This document shows positions 48,871-62,400 of a stretch of 64,000 bases of DNA, piece by piece. How positions within the stretch are numbered: position 1 is the first letter of the stretch; every line of letters begins with the position of its first letter. The translations under genes and the position numbers were made by a program. The stretch lies in the NCBI RefSeq assembly GCF_032854445.1, contig NC_088302.1, forward strand, positions 12,333,338 to 12,397,337. The letters are read 5' to 3'. The notes under the pieces were generated by a model. The model did not search any database, was not told the DNA's origin, and saw nothing but the letters and a program-made list of their open reading frames with translations. Origin of the DNA: Liolophura sinensis (lineage: Eukaryota; Mollusca; Polyplacophora; Chitonida; Chitonidae).

Positions 48871-51800
48871 TTCTGCATGACGCAGAGGCGATTTCACGAA
48901 GTTTGTTGGAGGCCACCAATCTTTCACCCATACGACGCGCATATTAAAATTGCTGTGTGGGGCAAACATCTCAGCTTCACGTCTTTACAGTTCGTCAATG
49001 ACTTGCGCATGGTTGGTTTCTACGGGCACCTGGATTTTACCGCCTAGCAATAAGATTATTGAGTAGAGTGTTGAACGTCAACAAAAATCAAAAAGTGTCA
49101 AGAGGTTTTAAAAAATTAGGACAGATTACTACATAAAACACCAAACAATGTTTTATCTGGAATAACTAACCAATAGTTATGGTTGTGTAAACGGGACATA
49201 TTCCTGCTTTGGAAATCTCAAGCACATTGTTTGAAGGCAAAATTTCCAGAAAAACCCCATATCATCAGCATTCAAAATTGGACAGGCTTGTAGTGTTTGA
49301 TTATGTGCCAAATGAATTCCTTTTAATTCCGCAAAATGTATAGAGGAGTAGAGTTCGACGCTAGATTCAGGATTAAAATCCGTAAAAATGAAATATGCGT
49401 GTCGTGTTGTATCAAGTGTGGGACTTGAGTCAATACCTTGGGGTTGAATGCGTGGAAAATATTATTCTGGGCAACGGTCACGTAGGATTTATGGCTCTAC
49501 TGTGCTTTGATGGAAGTATCACAGATAATATGGATGTGTGTACCGTTGTCAAGACAACGACAGTGTTCAGTACGTTTTTAACGTCGTCGTAATGGTAAAG
49601 TACACAAAATACGGTGAGTTTTTAATGCAGTGACATGAGACATGAACACTATTGACACTGACACGAATTAACGCGACACGTAGAACTGGGGGGAGCAAGA
49701 ATATTTCGGTACAACGACTTCTCTCCGTATGACAAGTTGCTCGTGTGAGTCGCATTGGTAAACTCGTGCTATCAATCTTACACACCTGACTACTGATTAT
49801 TTGGTTAAAACTGTGGAGACCAGGTATACGAGAGGATGAAACAGCTAGCAGGGCTCTTTGAAAGACATTCAATACTTATAGCAATTTTAAAGATTACAAA
49901 AAGATAAACACCGCAAACACAGGTCACAGCGGGATATATTTAGAGCAGCACACCGTTACCTGATCACAAAACAGGGTTATATGTTGGCCGATTGAAGATC
50001 AAAACACCATTTTTTTAAATAGATGACTAAGTAGCGAGGCAGGTATGTGAAGTAGTGATGTGATGATAGATTTCACTGAGCATAGCGAAACGAGGTAGGG
50101 AAGGGTGGAGGACGGAAGTGAAATGGAAAGAGCGAGGTATTCACGAGCCAAGGCAACCAGGTAGAGAAGCAGGACCCAATCATTACATCCACTTCATAAT
50201 CCTTTGTTTTGTGGGTATCAATTTTTTGTTTGCTGCCAACCGGCCGTTTTCGTGTACATGTGTATGCTAATTATGTCAATTATGGATTGTCTAAACGTTG
50301 GGCAGGTATTACATTGATGAAACTTTGAATTTGTTTTATTGATGAAAGTTTGTAATTCTTGGGAAGATGTACAATGTGTCGGACAGTCTTCCTTCTAACG
50401 TTGTTAAGTATCCATCACAGCTGCTGACATGGGAAGGTTCAGATTTTTCCGTGAACCATGACGATTTTATGGCTGGTTTCTCATTGCTTGGGCAAGGTAG
50501 GCATTGGTTATTGGCCATGGAACGTTTGGGGCTGAATACATCAATAAATCTTAATATGGTTTCTAACTGCACATTAATAGAGATCTGAGGGCAATTACTC
50601 CTGTGGTTTGACCCTGAACTCTTCAGTGCAAGGAGGTAATATTGCATGACTTCAATATAGCTCCATATGGGCTGCACAATGGCCACATGTCGCATTTAAT
50701 ATTCAGTTTATATAGATTTTAACGTTAGACCTTACAGCACTGTTCCTAAATATGTTATAGTTGGCAAGTCAATCACCATAGCAAATATTCTAATGACGGA
50801 AGTTATATTTAGTATTTGTTGCCCAGGCCCGGTGTAGATCAATGCAATACTGCAGAATTTTCCAGGCCCGGTGATTTTAGTATCTACAGTCCATCAGTCT
50901 AGTGCAGCTGAAGGAACATTTATATAACTTGTGTAATGAAGACTTTTACTCGAGATGTATTGTATATCTGTTAACTTTATATGCTTACATGTGAATATAC
51001 GGGTGTGGAAGGAACTGATAATGAAATAAGAGCAGTTCCGTTCAGTAATCATGGCAATAGTTCATTACGTTTTTTTTTCTATGAGGACATAAACTAATGT
51101 AACCAATTGCCTCTTGTGGAATTTTTGTACAAACGCCAGTAGTTTTGAGATTTCCGTTTCTTTAGAAATTAGTCGGTATTATAGAAACCAAATTCGGGAG
51201 GACTATATGTATATAGATGTTAATATTGTTTATAGTCACTCCACGTATCTTTCATCAAACCCCTCTTTTAATACAATGCTGCGAATTTCATCGTGGCGGT
51301 TTATTTAGTATTTTTTACTGCATAAGGACAGCTCGTTCGAAGGAAAGTGTTATTGTTGTTGTTGGCGATAGTGTATTCTAGGTTTGCATTCCTGTGATAG
51401 GTCATATGCCATTTTTCCTTGTTTTCTAATTCATTCTACTCCGAGTTAACTGGTGTGCTCAGCTAGTTCTGTAGATGCATCGGAAGTATTCCTCATTTGT
51501 CACGATAGAAGCTCGACAGGATCCTTTAAAGATGTGTCGAACACCATTCTTTCAAGTGTCATCGTCATCCACGCCTGACGGAAGCTAGCAAAACTAAGAA
51601 CTTAGGCAGAGAAATTAAACCTATCTCGCTGAGGGTCGGTGATTTACTTTAGCTGATACTGGATTACACTCTTACTTTATTATATTGAACTGATTAACCC
51701 AGTAAAGTATTCAGAGCCAGAAGTGTCAATAATACTTTTTCTCTGCCATTAGCGACTGTTGTTTCCTCGACTACCGCCATTTTGTGCCCCCGCTCTCACT

Positions 51801-52125
51801 GTTTGCGAGGCCTTGGTGACAATAACCGATCAATAGCGCTCGTATGGGGAGCCAAATTAACATCTAATCGTGGATTATCCATATCCCTTAATGATATTGA
51901 TTATTTAACGATATCGATAAGTGAATAAGCGATGTCGATAAATGACAGGGATTTATTAATATCACAAATTCATTCATAGAGTAATGTCTCTTTATAGATA
52001 TCGATAAAGAATGTTTGCTGTTTGGTATCATTGGAAATGACTGCTATCTCTACCATAGTTCGAAACAGGGAGAAATTGTCCAAAGTAGCTGAGTTTGCCA
52101 TCGAGTATTAGCAAGGCAGAGGAAT

Positions 52126-52285
52126 TGTGTATTTATTTATTTATTTGATTGGTGTTTTACACCGTACGCAGGAATATTTCCCTTATACGACTGCGGCCAG
52201 CATTATGGTGGGAGGAAACCGGACAGAGTCCGGAGGAAACCCACGTCCATCCTCAGGTTGCTTGAAAACTTTCCCACGTACGTCA
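52126..52285 (-). mobile_element. SINE family 1, minus strand, 5'-truncated
   Basis: atttatttgattggtgtttt (reverse tail), gcattatggtgggaggaaac, tttcccacgtacg. Head missing. Confidence 0.88.
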
Positions 52286-52300
52286 GAGGAATTGGGACTG

Positions 52301-52492
52301 TCTCACTGAAGCTTGGTGATTTGATTTAGCAGAAACGGCAATTCTTACCACGAAGACACGATCTCTCGAGTGATACTGGTACAAGTATGATACTTGTCTC
52401 ACTGAAGCTTGGTGATTTGATTTAGCAGAAACGGCATTTCTTACCACGAAGACACGATCTCTCGAGTGATACTGGTACAAGTATGATACTTG
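52301..52492 (+). repeat. 96-bp perfect-period direct duplication
   Basis: tctcactgaagcttggtgat starts at 52301 and 52397; the copies differ at one position (caattc versus catttc). A third, weaker start (tctcgctgagggtcggtgat) lies at 51627. Confidence 0.95.
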
Positions 52493-52687
52493 TAGCAACA
52501 TATCATTCATTCATGCCGTAAATTCATTTATCTATATCGATAATTGATGTAGCGATATTGATGAATGATTTATCAATAACTGATTTATAGATATAGATAA
52601 TTTTCAATCAACTACTAATCTGGCTCTCCATATTGAGCGTTTGCGCAGTCTAACGTTTGTTGAAGACCACTTGTCCGCCACCAATAT

Positions 52688-52830
52688 AATGTCCGTATAT
52701 GTGTACGTCAATTGTGGGAAAGTTCGTCAGTAACTTGCCATAGGTTGGTGGTTTTCCCCACACACTCCGGTTCCCCTCCACCCATAAATCTGAGTATGGC
52801 GTTAGGCAACGATCAAAAAATAAATCTGTA
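52688..52830 (+). mobile_element. Diverged SINE family 1 fragment
   Basis: tgggaaagttcgtcagtaac, ggtggttttccccac, gagtatggcgtta: central domain and tail, much mutated. Confidence 0.5.
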
Positions 52831-53244
52831 CCGGTATTTTTTATTATCCACGGGGTAGGTAGTGGACCGTGCAGTCAACTTGCTATAGTCCTTCTACAAC
52901 TCTCATTCGCCATCAGGTCCCGAGATCTCTTTAATTATGTAAGTCGTTTTGAAGTGTTTGCAGTACAATTTCAGCTCTCACGCCGCTTTCGCTCCATTGC
53001 CTCGGAGATATCGATTGGTGTGTCAGTGAGACAATATTATAACAGTAAAACGTTGCGGTAAGTAGACAGGGTTTGAACAAAGCGGGCTGATGAATGAGAG
53101 TAGATCCATTCCGTAATAACGGAAACACCACACACGTTAAATGCTTTGATAGATCTAGAACGGAGGTTAATATGTTATAATGTCATTGACGTTATTTCAG
53201 AGTCGTATAAACAGCACTGAATCGTTGATATTACTGAGATTAAG

Positions 53245-53408
53245 ATGATCGTTGGAATGCAGGGTGGGAAAGTGTCCCAATTTTCTGTGGAGCAGCTTGA
53301 GGAACATCAGAAAGAAATACGGACAATATTACGTGAATTCTCTGAAAACACCACTGTTCATGGCCTAAAGTATACTACCCTGGAGTCCGGACGCGGGGTC
53401 AGGCGAAG
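53245..53408 (+). CDS. Gene D exon 1
   Basis: 164 bp from ATG (MIVGMQGGKVSQF) to gtaaaa, phase 2 out. Ends FSENTTVHGLKYTTLESG, GVRR, holding the HG motif. A second ATG four codons in could also serve as start. Confidence 0.8.
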
Positions 53409-56400
53409 GTAAAACGTTTATATCTCATTCATGTTGATGTGATAAGACTTACTGACTGACTGATGGACTGACAGACGGACGAATTTTAGTTAAATACTTG
53501 AATAAGCCTTCTGCAAAAAACGGGCTACAATTAACCAATTTATATACTATAAACTGACTATAAATTTTTTTCGACTGCAATATGAAAGACATATTGCATA
53601 ATTTTATGGAATAATTTTACAGCTGTGGTATTCAAATTGCCCATACATTCTACCGTAGAAACATGAAGGCAAAAAGAGATTGTTGAACCTTGGTTTGAAA
53701 TCCAAAACTCTCATTTATTCCATTTTTGTAAGCATTCATATTCTCACCATTTCAACAGTATTAAAAAATAAGGAACAACCACAGCATGAGGCATTCAAGA
53801 GGCTGTAAATTATGTATCTATCTCAATAAGGCCTTGGTGGGTTATGAAGGCGTTCACGCGTTATCCACTCCACGGCCGAAAATGTTGGAAACTGAGCCAA
53901 AAGTTGTATATGTCTGTAATTTTCATGTCTAAAACCTGTTGCCTGTATATTACATGGTCACCCAAAATGAATGCAACCCCCAATATCGGTAATTAAATAA
54001 ATAGTAATTCTTTAACTTCCACTTCTGAGGAAGACAGAAGTAAAAAATTCAGCACGGTTGTTTCCTTAGAAATTGATACGTGGACACATATTCTGAGATC
54101 AAGTCGATTCAATCTGCAAAGGCACGATTTCGAAAACCATTGAATTCTACCCGTTACATGAAGAAAAGCTTGATCAAAGTTCAGTGTAAAGTGAACTCTG
54201 CCGAGCTCTAAAGGTGAGAGGTTCAAACTGAACTGCATTTGGTGTAGGGGTAGCAGGGAAGGTATGTATGAATGCTTGGGTTTTTACTTTGAACAATTTT
54301 TCAGTCATATGACGACGAGGATTCATCATGTGTGTGTACATATACTGCGTCTTCTTGTGGCAGGGTGATTCCATGCCCCAGGGTGAGTCCAGGCTGCCTT
54401 TGAAGTATCGTACAGAAGACATAAGGCATGACACCCCACCCAATCACATTACACGGACACCGGGCTAATCCAGTCCTGTTTTCTTGCTCTAACCTCTCAG
54501 TGCTGAGGCAGCAACGAGTGCCATTTTTGTCCATGGTATTATCTTATCCCGCGATTTGATCACAGGTCTCCCGAAAAGGTTATCTGACAATGTTAAACGG
54601 ATAAAGTATCAAAATTCTGTGTGTATCACAACAGTTACGAACCTCCGATAGCAGAATCTGAAGCTATTAGTATTATTAGCTACTTTATTAGCTATTTTAT
54701 GTGGATTCTACTCGTACAGACCGCTTCGCTGGCCTAGTGGTGAGGGTGTGTTTGCCATGATACTTCAGTGGCGGCATCAAGACAGAATATATCCAGGGAC
54801 ATGTATGCACACATCGAATGATTTCTCTACGTCATATGACTGAAAAATGTTAAATATGACGTAAATATAGCATATATATGCACACATATTGGGAAACTTT
54901 ATACATGTGGTGTGTTTCTTGTATGTTCTCAGGGTCTTGTGGAGACTGGCCTGTCTGGCTGCAGTCAGTGCTCTTATCTACACGATTTCTATCCAAATAA
55001 TTAGACTACACGCGCGGCCCACTTTAACTCAAGTGTCATTGGAAGTTAAAGAACAAATGTTATTTCCTGCCGTGACCCTCTGTAGCCTGAACAAGGCCAG
55101 GAAATCTGCCATACCTCCGGGTTACGAAGAAACCACTAAGTTGCTGTTACTGGAAACACCGTGGTTGTCAGACACTTACAATGCCACATTGAACGCGTCC
55201 AACTTGTATGTGTCAGAGGAAACCAGCCTGTATATATCTCATCACTTGTGGCCAACGTTACTCACATGTTCTTGGGATGGCAAAAATGAATCATGCTTCG
55301 AGCTGTTCGTTACTGTCAAAACTGACTTCGGGTTCTGTTTCACTTTTAATGACCGAAACTCTAACTCCTCCGTCAGAATTTCTAAACGGACAGGGAACAA
55401 GTACGGATTGACTGTTATTGCGAATATACAGCAGAATGAATACCTGTTGGGCGACGGTGCCGACTCTGCTGGACTCAGGGTAAGTATTTGAGCGTCCAAT
55501 ACGACGGTCGCATAACACCCGTGCGCCGACAAAGCGAGAGTTTGAATCCTAAATGCAAAAGACAAATTCCTGTGACTACTCTAAGAGCTACGTATACAAA
55601 ACACAATGAAACACAATGATGCTTTACAGAGTCTACGATTGGCCTGAGTTAAGCGGAACCAGAAAAATCCTAAAACTGCCTTCTACAAAAATAATTGAAA
55701 TATTTCAGGGAACAGGAATAGCAGTGCATTGTGGAGTATACTTGTGAAAGAAAACACTACTGTGTGAAATTTTGACTTAAATTGACCTTATGTAATTGAC
55801 ATGATCTGATATATATCACACATGCATGATGATTATGCATTATGCAGGATTTCTCGGAATATTGATGTCTGAGAGAGGATTACTGACGAATTAAATCATG
55901 AATAAAATTATCTCTTGTGCTGTAAGTCGAATTAAGATGAGAGCAACATCGATTTTGAACAGAGAAATGTACCATGGTGTCAATATACTCCCTCACAACT
56001 AAAGGCGGAGATGGCCACCGTGGCCGTGCTTAGCGTGCCAGCGAGGCACAATGACCCACGCGCCTCTCACCAGTGCGGTTGCTTTGAGCTCATGTCGGCT
56101 TCCTTCCCTTTATCGAAAGTCTGTCAGCAAACTGCGGATGGTTTTGCGTTTCCCCTGGGCTCTGCCCGGTTTCCTCCCACCATAATGCTTGCAGCCGTTG
56201 GATAAGTGAAACATTCTTGAGTAAAACACCAATAAAATAAATAAATATGTCATAGTGGTGTAGATGTTCTCATCAGTTCATGTATGATAGTTTCCTAGCC
56301 TACGACTATTCAGGTCACAGAGCGACTCCCATCATCTATCAGGCGGGATACAGTTTTAAGAACCAAAAAAGCGAAAAGTTTGTTTCAGATATTAAAAAGT

Positions 56401-59400
56401 TCCTTACATGCCTGGTTAAAATTGAACGTGAGAACTGCTTGGCCATACTTGTGAGAAATAACTTTTCTTCGCTTGTTCTAACTTAAGCCTTTATAGAGAA
56501 ATATTGGACTGAATGTGAAAAATTGTTCATTAGCATGTTAGGCGTCAATTAAATAACTATATGAGATAAAAACTGAAATATTGAAGATCTCTTTTGTTTC
56601 AGGTCTTGTTGCACGGGTATAACGAGACACCTTTGGTTGAAGGTCGGGGATTCGACGTGGCTCCTGGCAAGGCGACGAAAGTCTCTGTGGAAATGATGAC
56701 GGTGATGCATCTCATACGCTTAGGAATTCAACCTTGAAATTTTTTTCTATAAATGACTAGAAGAGATTTTAACCGTCATAAAGAAAATCTATAATAGCCT
56801 TATCGGTATTATTTCTGCGACGGTTGTCTTCATGTCGGGAAGATGGTAAAAAAAATCCGAACTAAAGACTATGGGCCAGTCTACATAAAATACAAAGCTA
56901 ACATATATAAAACACAAACATGTCAATATTAAAAGTTTTACATGACTTTAAGTTTGTAAACTAATTCTGCACCATATAAAGGCTGTAATCTATATTTTTC
57001 CATATTTGAAAGAATGACCATCCCAGCACTCATCCATCCCGCTAAAATATATTGCCCTAAAAAGAAACACATGGTTAGAAAATGCTGGTGACGCCAGATG
57101 TTGAGATGAACGTCCACTTTGAACATGTTTTCATGGCTGAATGAGCTTCCGCTGCCTGCATCATGTAACTGACTATCTGACTTTCCCATTGTGCAACTTG
57201 GCTGAAAATGACCATGTATTAGATTTATTAATCACCTTTGAAAAAAATACCCAGATTTTGAAAGGTGAAAATTCAACCTGTGTATAACTCTTTTGGTACC
57301 ATATAAACCCACCAAAGAATCGGATCATTTCTGTCGACAAAAATTTCATGAGGCATTAAATCTATAAAGGTGCAAATCACACAACACAAATTCTAAATTC
57401 GAGATATTGTTATGGTATGCAAGACACTGGTCAGGCTCTCGCAGCATGTTTCCTTTCTCGGGATTAACTGCGCATGCACGATGTTTCATATGCGGTCTGT
57501 CACGTGTTCATTAAACAGCAAAAATACTCATTTTAAATTTTACCAATAAAATAAGGGTTTATAAAGAGTTGTAGACAGAAAAACGAAGATGTAAATTCTG
57601 TGTTTACTGGCTATACCTATTATGACTTCCGGGGCCTCCGTGGCTCAGTTGGTTAGCGCGCTAGCGCAGCGTGAAGACCCAGCAGTCTCTCACCAATGCG
57701 GTCGCTGTGAGTTCAAGTCCAGCTCATGCTGGCTTCCTCTCCGGCCGTACGTGGGAAGGTCTGACAGCAACCTGCGGATGGTCGTGGGTTTCCCCCGGGC
57801 TGTGCCGGTTTCCACCCACCATAATGCTGGCCGCCGTGGTATAAGGGAAATAATCTTGAGTACGCCGTAAAACACCAATCAAATAAATAAATAAATAATA
57901 TGACTTCCAGCCTATATTTTATGACGAACTAAACACGGGAAACCAACTGCATGTTATTCGTCACGTGTTATTATTGGTCAGACATGCTATAAAAAGCATG
58001 AATTTTACACAAATTTCAAAGTAAATTATGAAAATTATGAAAGCATATGTTGGATATTTACCTGAGCAATTATATAAAACGCGTATACTCTTCTGAAAAA
58101 CTCGCTTATGCTGTTTCCAAAATCAACGATAAGAATGTCACAAAGTTCATGATACGTGTTTTTTCTCCCTCCAACAGGTGAAGAACTTGCCGCCACCCTA
58201 CACAACAATCGACGGCTCCTCTTGTGTAGATATATCTTACGGGAAGTCCCCAAGGTCGCTTGATCTGTTCAAAGAATACGATCTCAACGCCTGTCGCTTT
58301 GAATGTCGATATGATTACATCTTCAGCGAATGTCAGTGTCGAGGCAGTTACGATCCTGGTAAGATACGTGCATTCAAGCAGATCTCACCAACCCGGTAAG
58401 AGAAGGTCTCCTTATGCTATTGCTGCCTTTGACGAGGTAAATTTAAAAGACTTTCAAAAAGCACTCTGTTTTATTGTATACATCTTCGGACTCATAGTCA
58501 TGCGTTGTTACACTGATGACAAAGAAGAAGTCGGGGCATCACAACGTGAATGTAAAATAATTTCACAAGAACGCCGGCAAGAGGGTCGAAAGCTTGTGAA
58601 ACATTTTCGAAAAGAGAAATTTAGTGTAAGCATACCCACGTATGTTGTTTTTGCTTGGTGATTGTGTATCAGTTACTCAAAGCGTGTTAAGCTTCTAATA
58701 TTCACAGCCTGTCATTTGTTTTCTTTCAGGAAATGCAACGTTGTGTACTGTCATCGAACTGCTTAATTGCTACTCACCCCGTTTCTGTAAATATTTGCTT
58801 TATTCACATAATTATAATAATGCTTATTGAGGAATTATACTATGTACAATCTCACAAAAAAAGTCTTACAGAAGATTTTTGTCGGATAGGTACTATCAAA
58901 ACAAATGAGGTACACAAGAAGAACTGTGGAGGTAGAAAAATGCAAGTATGGTTGAATTACGTACACTCATTTTCGCTGTAACTTTATATCATGTTGGGAG
59001 GGATGGGGTGGGGCTGAGCTTTGTGGCCGAGTGGTTACCCTGCCAGCGCATTACAATGACCCATGGGCCTCTCACTAATGTGGTCCCTGTGAGTTCAAAT
59101 CCAGCTTGTGCTGGTTTCCTCTCCGTGCGAACGTGGGGAGGGCTTGTTCGGTTTACTCTCACCAGAATGCTGGCCGCCGTCTTACAACTGTTATATCATT
59201 GAGTGCGGCGTAAATATTACATTTGTGTTTATCTGATAGTTGTTTGTGCAGCAATTTGGCTGCCAAAAAGAAAAAACAACAAAAAACATTTTAAAAAACA
59301 CACACACACACACACGCGCGCGCACACACACACGTTGAAGTTCAACCTTTACAGCACATTGCTTAAGTATCTACGCAACTGGCCGTAAATATACAGTCAA

Positions 59401-62400
59401 ATATATATGAGAACCGTTAATTTACCGAAAAATTCACCCGAAACTCATACTGCCGGCAAATTTCAAAGCGAAAATACACCATTTATTTTCAGTGTACTTC
59501 TCATTTTCACAGAATTTATAGTATAGAAAACACAAACACACTTGGGTATACTAGTAACCAAAGTAAAATCATGAAAGGCCGACAAGAGAGCACAAAAGCT
59601 GGCAGAAAATATATATCCTTCAATCCCATTAAGACCGACTCCCCATGACATTTTTGCACTTGTCAGGTGCAATCCTATATCAAGGCAATTTCGGGCAGAA
59701 ATTTCCATTCATATTTATGCTGTGGTACACTTTTGAACTGGTTTCAAACTGACCATCCACCGAAAAACAGACTCCGACTCCGACGAGTTTGTCGCAAGCA
59801 CAACAACGTAACAAATCTTCGTTTGTTTTTTACTAATCAGACAAAAAACCTTTTTTCTGTTTTAAGAGGTTGCTGTCCCATGCAACGCACTGTTTATTCT
59901 ATTTCTTCTAAGAACTCCAAAATCTTTTGAAGTCATAGCAAAATTTTGACTGCTCTTGAAGATGAGTGACAAATCCACCAAGCCGTCACCTCCCGGGATG
60001 CACCGTCACAAGAGATTTTGTCCAAAAGATATTTGGACAGCTTTACTGGTGACAACCACAGCTATTTACAATGCTGGTGTATCTATGTTGAAAACGTTTA
60101 ACTGTGATATCTAATAAATTGATAGATGCATTGCTTAAAGACAAATTCTCCACGTGTTGAGCATTCATGTAACCGGGGTGTCCAGAGTGAAGAGCCACTC
60201 TTCACCAGGCATCTGGTTAGATGCCAGGGAACGATTAGATATTTAAAACGGTTTTCCTTTCTTTGCTCTCCGCAGACGAGTTTATGGATAATGATATGTA
60301 CAAGAACTGTAACTGTCCAGTGCCGTGTGAATGGAGCTCGTACTCTACTCGGGTGTCCATGGGGGATTACCCGTCCTTAGCCCTCATGGAAATTGCCAAC
60401 AGGACAAGTAATTATACCTACACTGAAGCAGAGTAAGTTGCACTTCGCGACGCTTTTTTAAGTTTCAATTATCTGGAATATATTTTTCCTAGAATCATCT
60501 TTGCTTTCAAAGACAAAGAAAACACGAAAATGAAGCATATACCACATGGAAGACCATTAAACATTGTCCAGGGAAATAGTGCGTTTTATTTTTTTAAGAA
60601 TGTTTCCAACCAAAGAAAAACGGTTTTAAAACATCGAACTCGATGGTGCACTTTGGTGACCTAGAGTGTATTGGTGACGCTGTTAAGAGATGAAATCTAG
60701 CAGCCTGTGTGTGTTAAGTGGAAAAAACCTGAGGTGACGTCATTGGTTCAAAGTTGAGTAGATAAGGGCCATCGCAGAATTCAAAATTTCAAATGCATTT
60801 TATCTTATGTGAGTTATTGAAATTGTATTTTTACAAGAAATTGTAAAAAAAAAAAAAACGAACTATTCATACGGACGGTTACGTTAGTGTTTTCTTTGCC
60901 TTTGAAACTGACTTTAAGAGAAATACGATTTTACATTTAATGAAATTCTAGACAGTAACACCTTTACTGGAAAGTATCATGGCACTGCCATTAAAGGTAG
61001 TACTATGTTATCTCGTTTAACGTGCATTACCACTGATGGAGCATAACTCTCAACGGATGTATGAATAGAGACGCCATGATATTGACCAGCATTGAAGGTT
61101 TGTTTGATTGCTATCTAGGCAAAGCTTTTATAGCGTCCAGCTTCATCAAAGTGCATGTCATAAATATCAAATATATCACAACCGATTTAATCATTGTTAT
61201 GTAGAATGGAGAACGCTTCCCGCCTAGAGTAATTCGGAGTATTTCAGTATTCAGTATTTGCGAGGAAAATTTCCAGCAATCTGGCAACCCAGTAGTCATG
61301 TATTGAAAGAGAAGAATATTTGATCGTTCTTTGACTCGAATCACCTTTGCCCAACACACTGTGGCATGCTTCACCGATTATGCATTGTACAGAATGCCGT
61401 CTACACTCTGCAGGTTCATTCCCGGCGAAATGACATCTGTGATGGACATCTTCAATAAACACAAATAATCCACTAAACACTACTGTCTTTATATTATGAG
61501 TAAAAACAGATAAATGTGTAAAAATGTTTACAATAGTAAACGTGTGCATGTTGTCTCTATCACCCATAAAACTAACCTACACTGCATACAGTGTAAGTGA
61601 AACCTTTTTTTATGTATGGCGTTAAACCAGTCTCCAAGGTTTTAATTACTAACATGCTCGGTGATGAAGATATCCATGAACAACAGAATTTCACAAAAAC
61701 ATTTCTGACTTGTCACAATGCTTGGTTTTGCATTATGGGAGTTTGGATAATTTAAATAATTTTTGGAATTCTAAAAAAATGGCTCTACGTATTTAGACGC
61801 CCAGAGCACGCGAGAACTGGCTTAAGAATGAACAAATGGGTTAAACGATGAAGTCAAAAATTGCTAGGCAGTGCACCAACCACGGAAAAGTCTCATTTAT
61901 CTGTCTAAATACTACACAATAATATGAAGTAAATTGTTCAAAATATTCCATGCAGTACTATACGTTTTTCGCCATACAACAGTGGACACCATCGGGTGTA
62001 GTAGCACAGTGATATTGTGTATAGGAGTCCAAGGGTTCACTTGTGTGCAATTGTTGTGTGCTTATGTCCACAGATGTGTGACGAAAGGCTTGTAAGACAG
62101 GAGAATGTTTAAATGCACCTTATCCTTGTGTAAGTGCTTTAATACAATCTCTCCACGACAGACTTTACTTTAACCAAGAACGTGTTTTATTAGCTAAGTG
62201 CTTACACCGAGTACAGGTTTTCATAAATAAAATACATACTATGGCAGGGTCCCTTTCTTGGTGATTTCTGTAAGTGTGGTTAATTTTGCAATATGTTCTC
62301 AAACATTTTTCCGCAATTCGAATGTCCTCTGAAATCAAATTTAAAAAAAAAAAAATTCTTCGATGTACCAAATCACATGGGAAATGAAGCTGGGTAATTA

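Larger units (their letters stand above)
51905..52610 (+). promoter_or_regulatory. Cluster of ATCGATA-type motifs upstream of gene D
   Basis: atatcgata or variants at about 51911, 51933 (gtcgata), 51998 and 52535, with several one-off copies (tatcaataa, agatataga). Interrupted by a SINE and a 96-bp duplication. ATCGATA resembles DRE/DREF-like and Cut-type sites. Whether it is regulatory is inference; it lies 0.6-1.3 kb before the gene D start. Confidence 0.35.
45985..53244. other. C-D spacer
   Basis: No gene recognised. Up to about 48330 it parallels the region after gene B, apart from the foldback insertion. 48330-51880 is unique apart from TC-rich repeats at its left end, and its open frames show no family motif. 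51880-52830 is repeat-rich. Confidence 0.6.
53409..54932 (+). other. Gene D intron 1
   Basis: About 1.5 kb; contains a minus-strand copy (54250-54578) and a plus-strand piece (54712-54872) of SINE family 2. The first 800 bp show nothing recognisable. Confidence 0.65.
58787..60275 (+). other. Gene D intron 5
   Basis: About 1.5 kb with a SINE (59010-59219) and a short CA/CG repeat (59298-59333); the rest is unrecognised. Confidence 0.7.

Noticed and set aside
48427-49047. Open frames of 65-136 codons in the C-D spacer
   Set aside because: They overlap a TC-rich minisatellite and are open in alternative frames; no domain or splice support.
57629-57720. tRNA gene suggested by A- and B-box-like sequence
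   Set aside because: The tRNA-like part is the head of a SINE repeated many times in the window, with the same downstream body and tail.
58260-58981. Open frames of 133 and 82 codons overlapping gene D exons 4 and 5
   Set aside because: They run in other frames through splice sites. Paralogue alignment fixes the real exon frames.
61111-61567. Minus-strand open frames of 87 and 107 codons in gene D intron 6
   Set aside because: No recognisable motif, no repeat match and no splice support; expected by chance in this composition.
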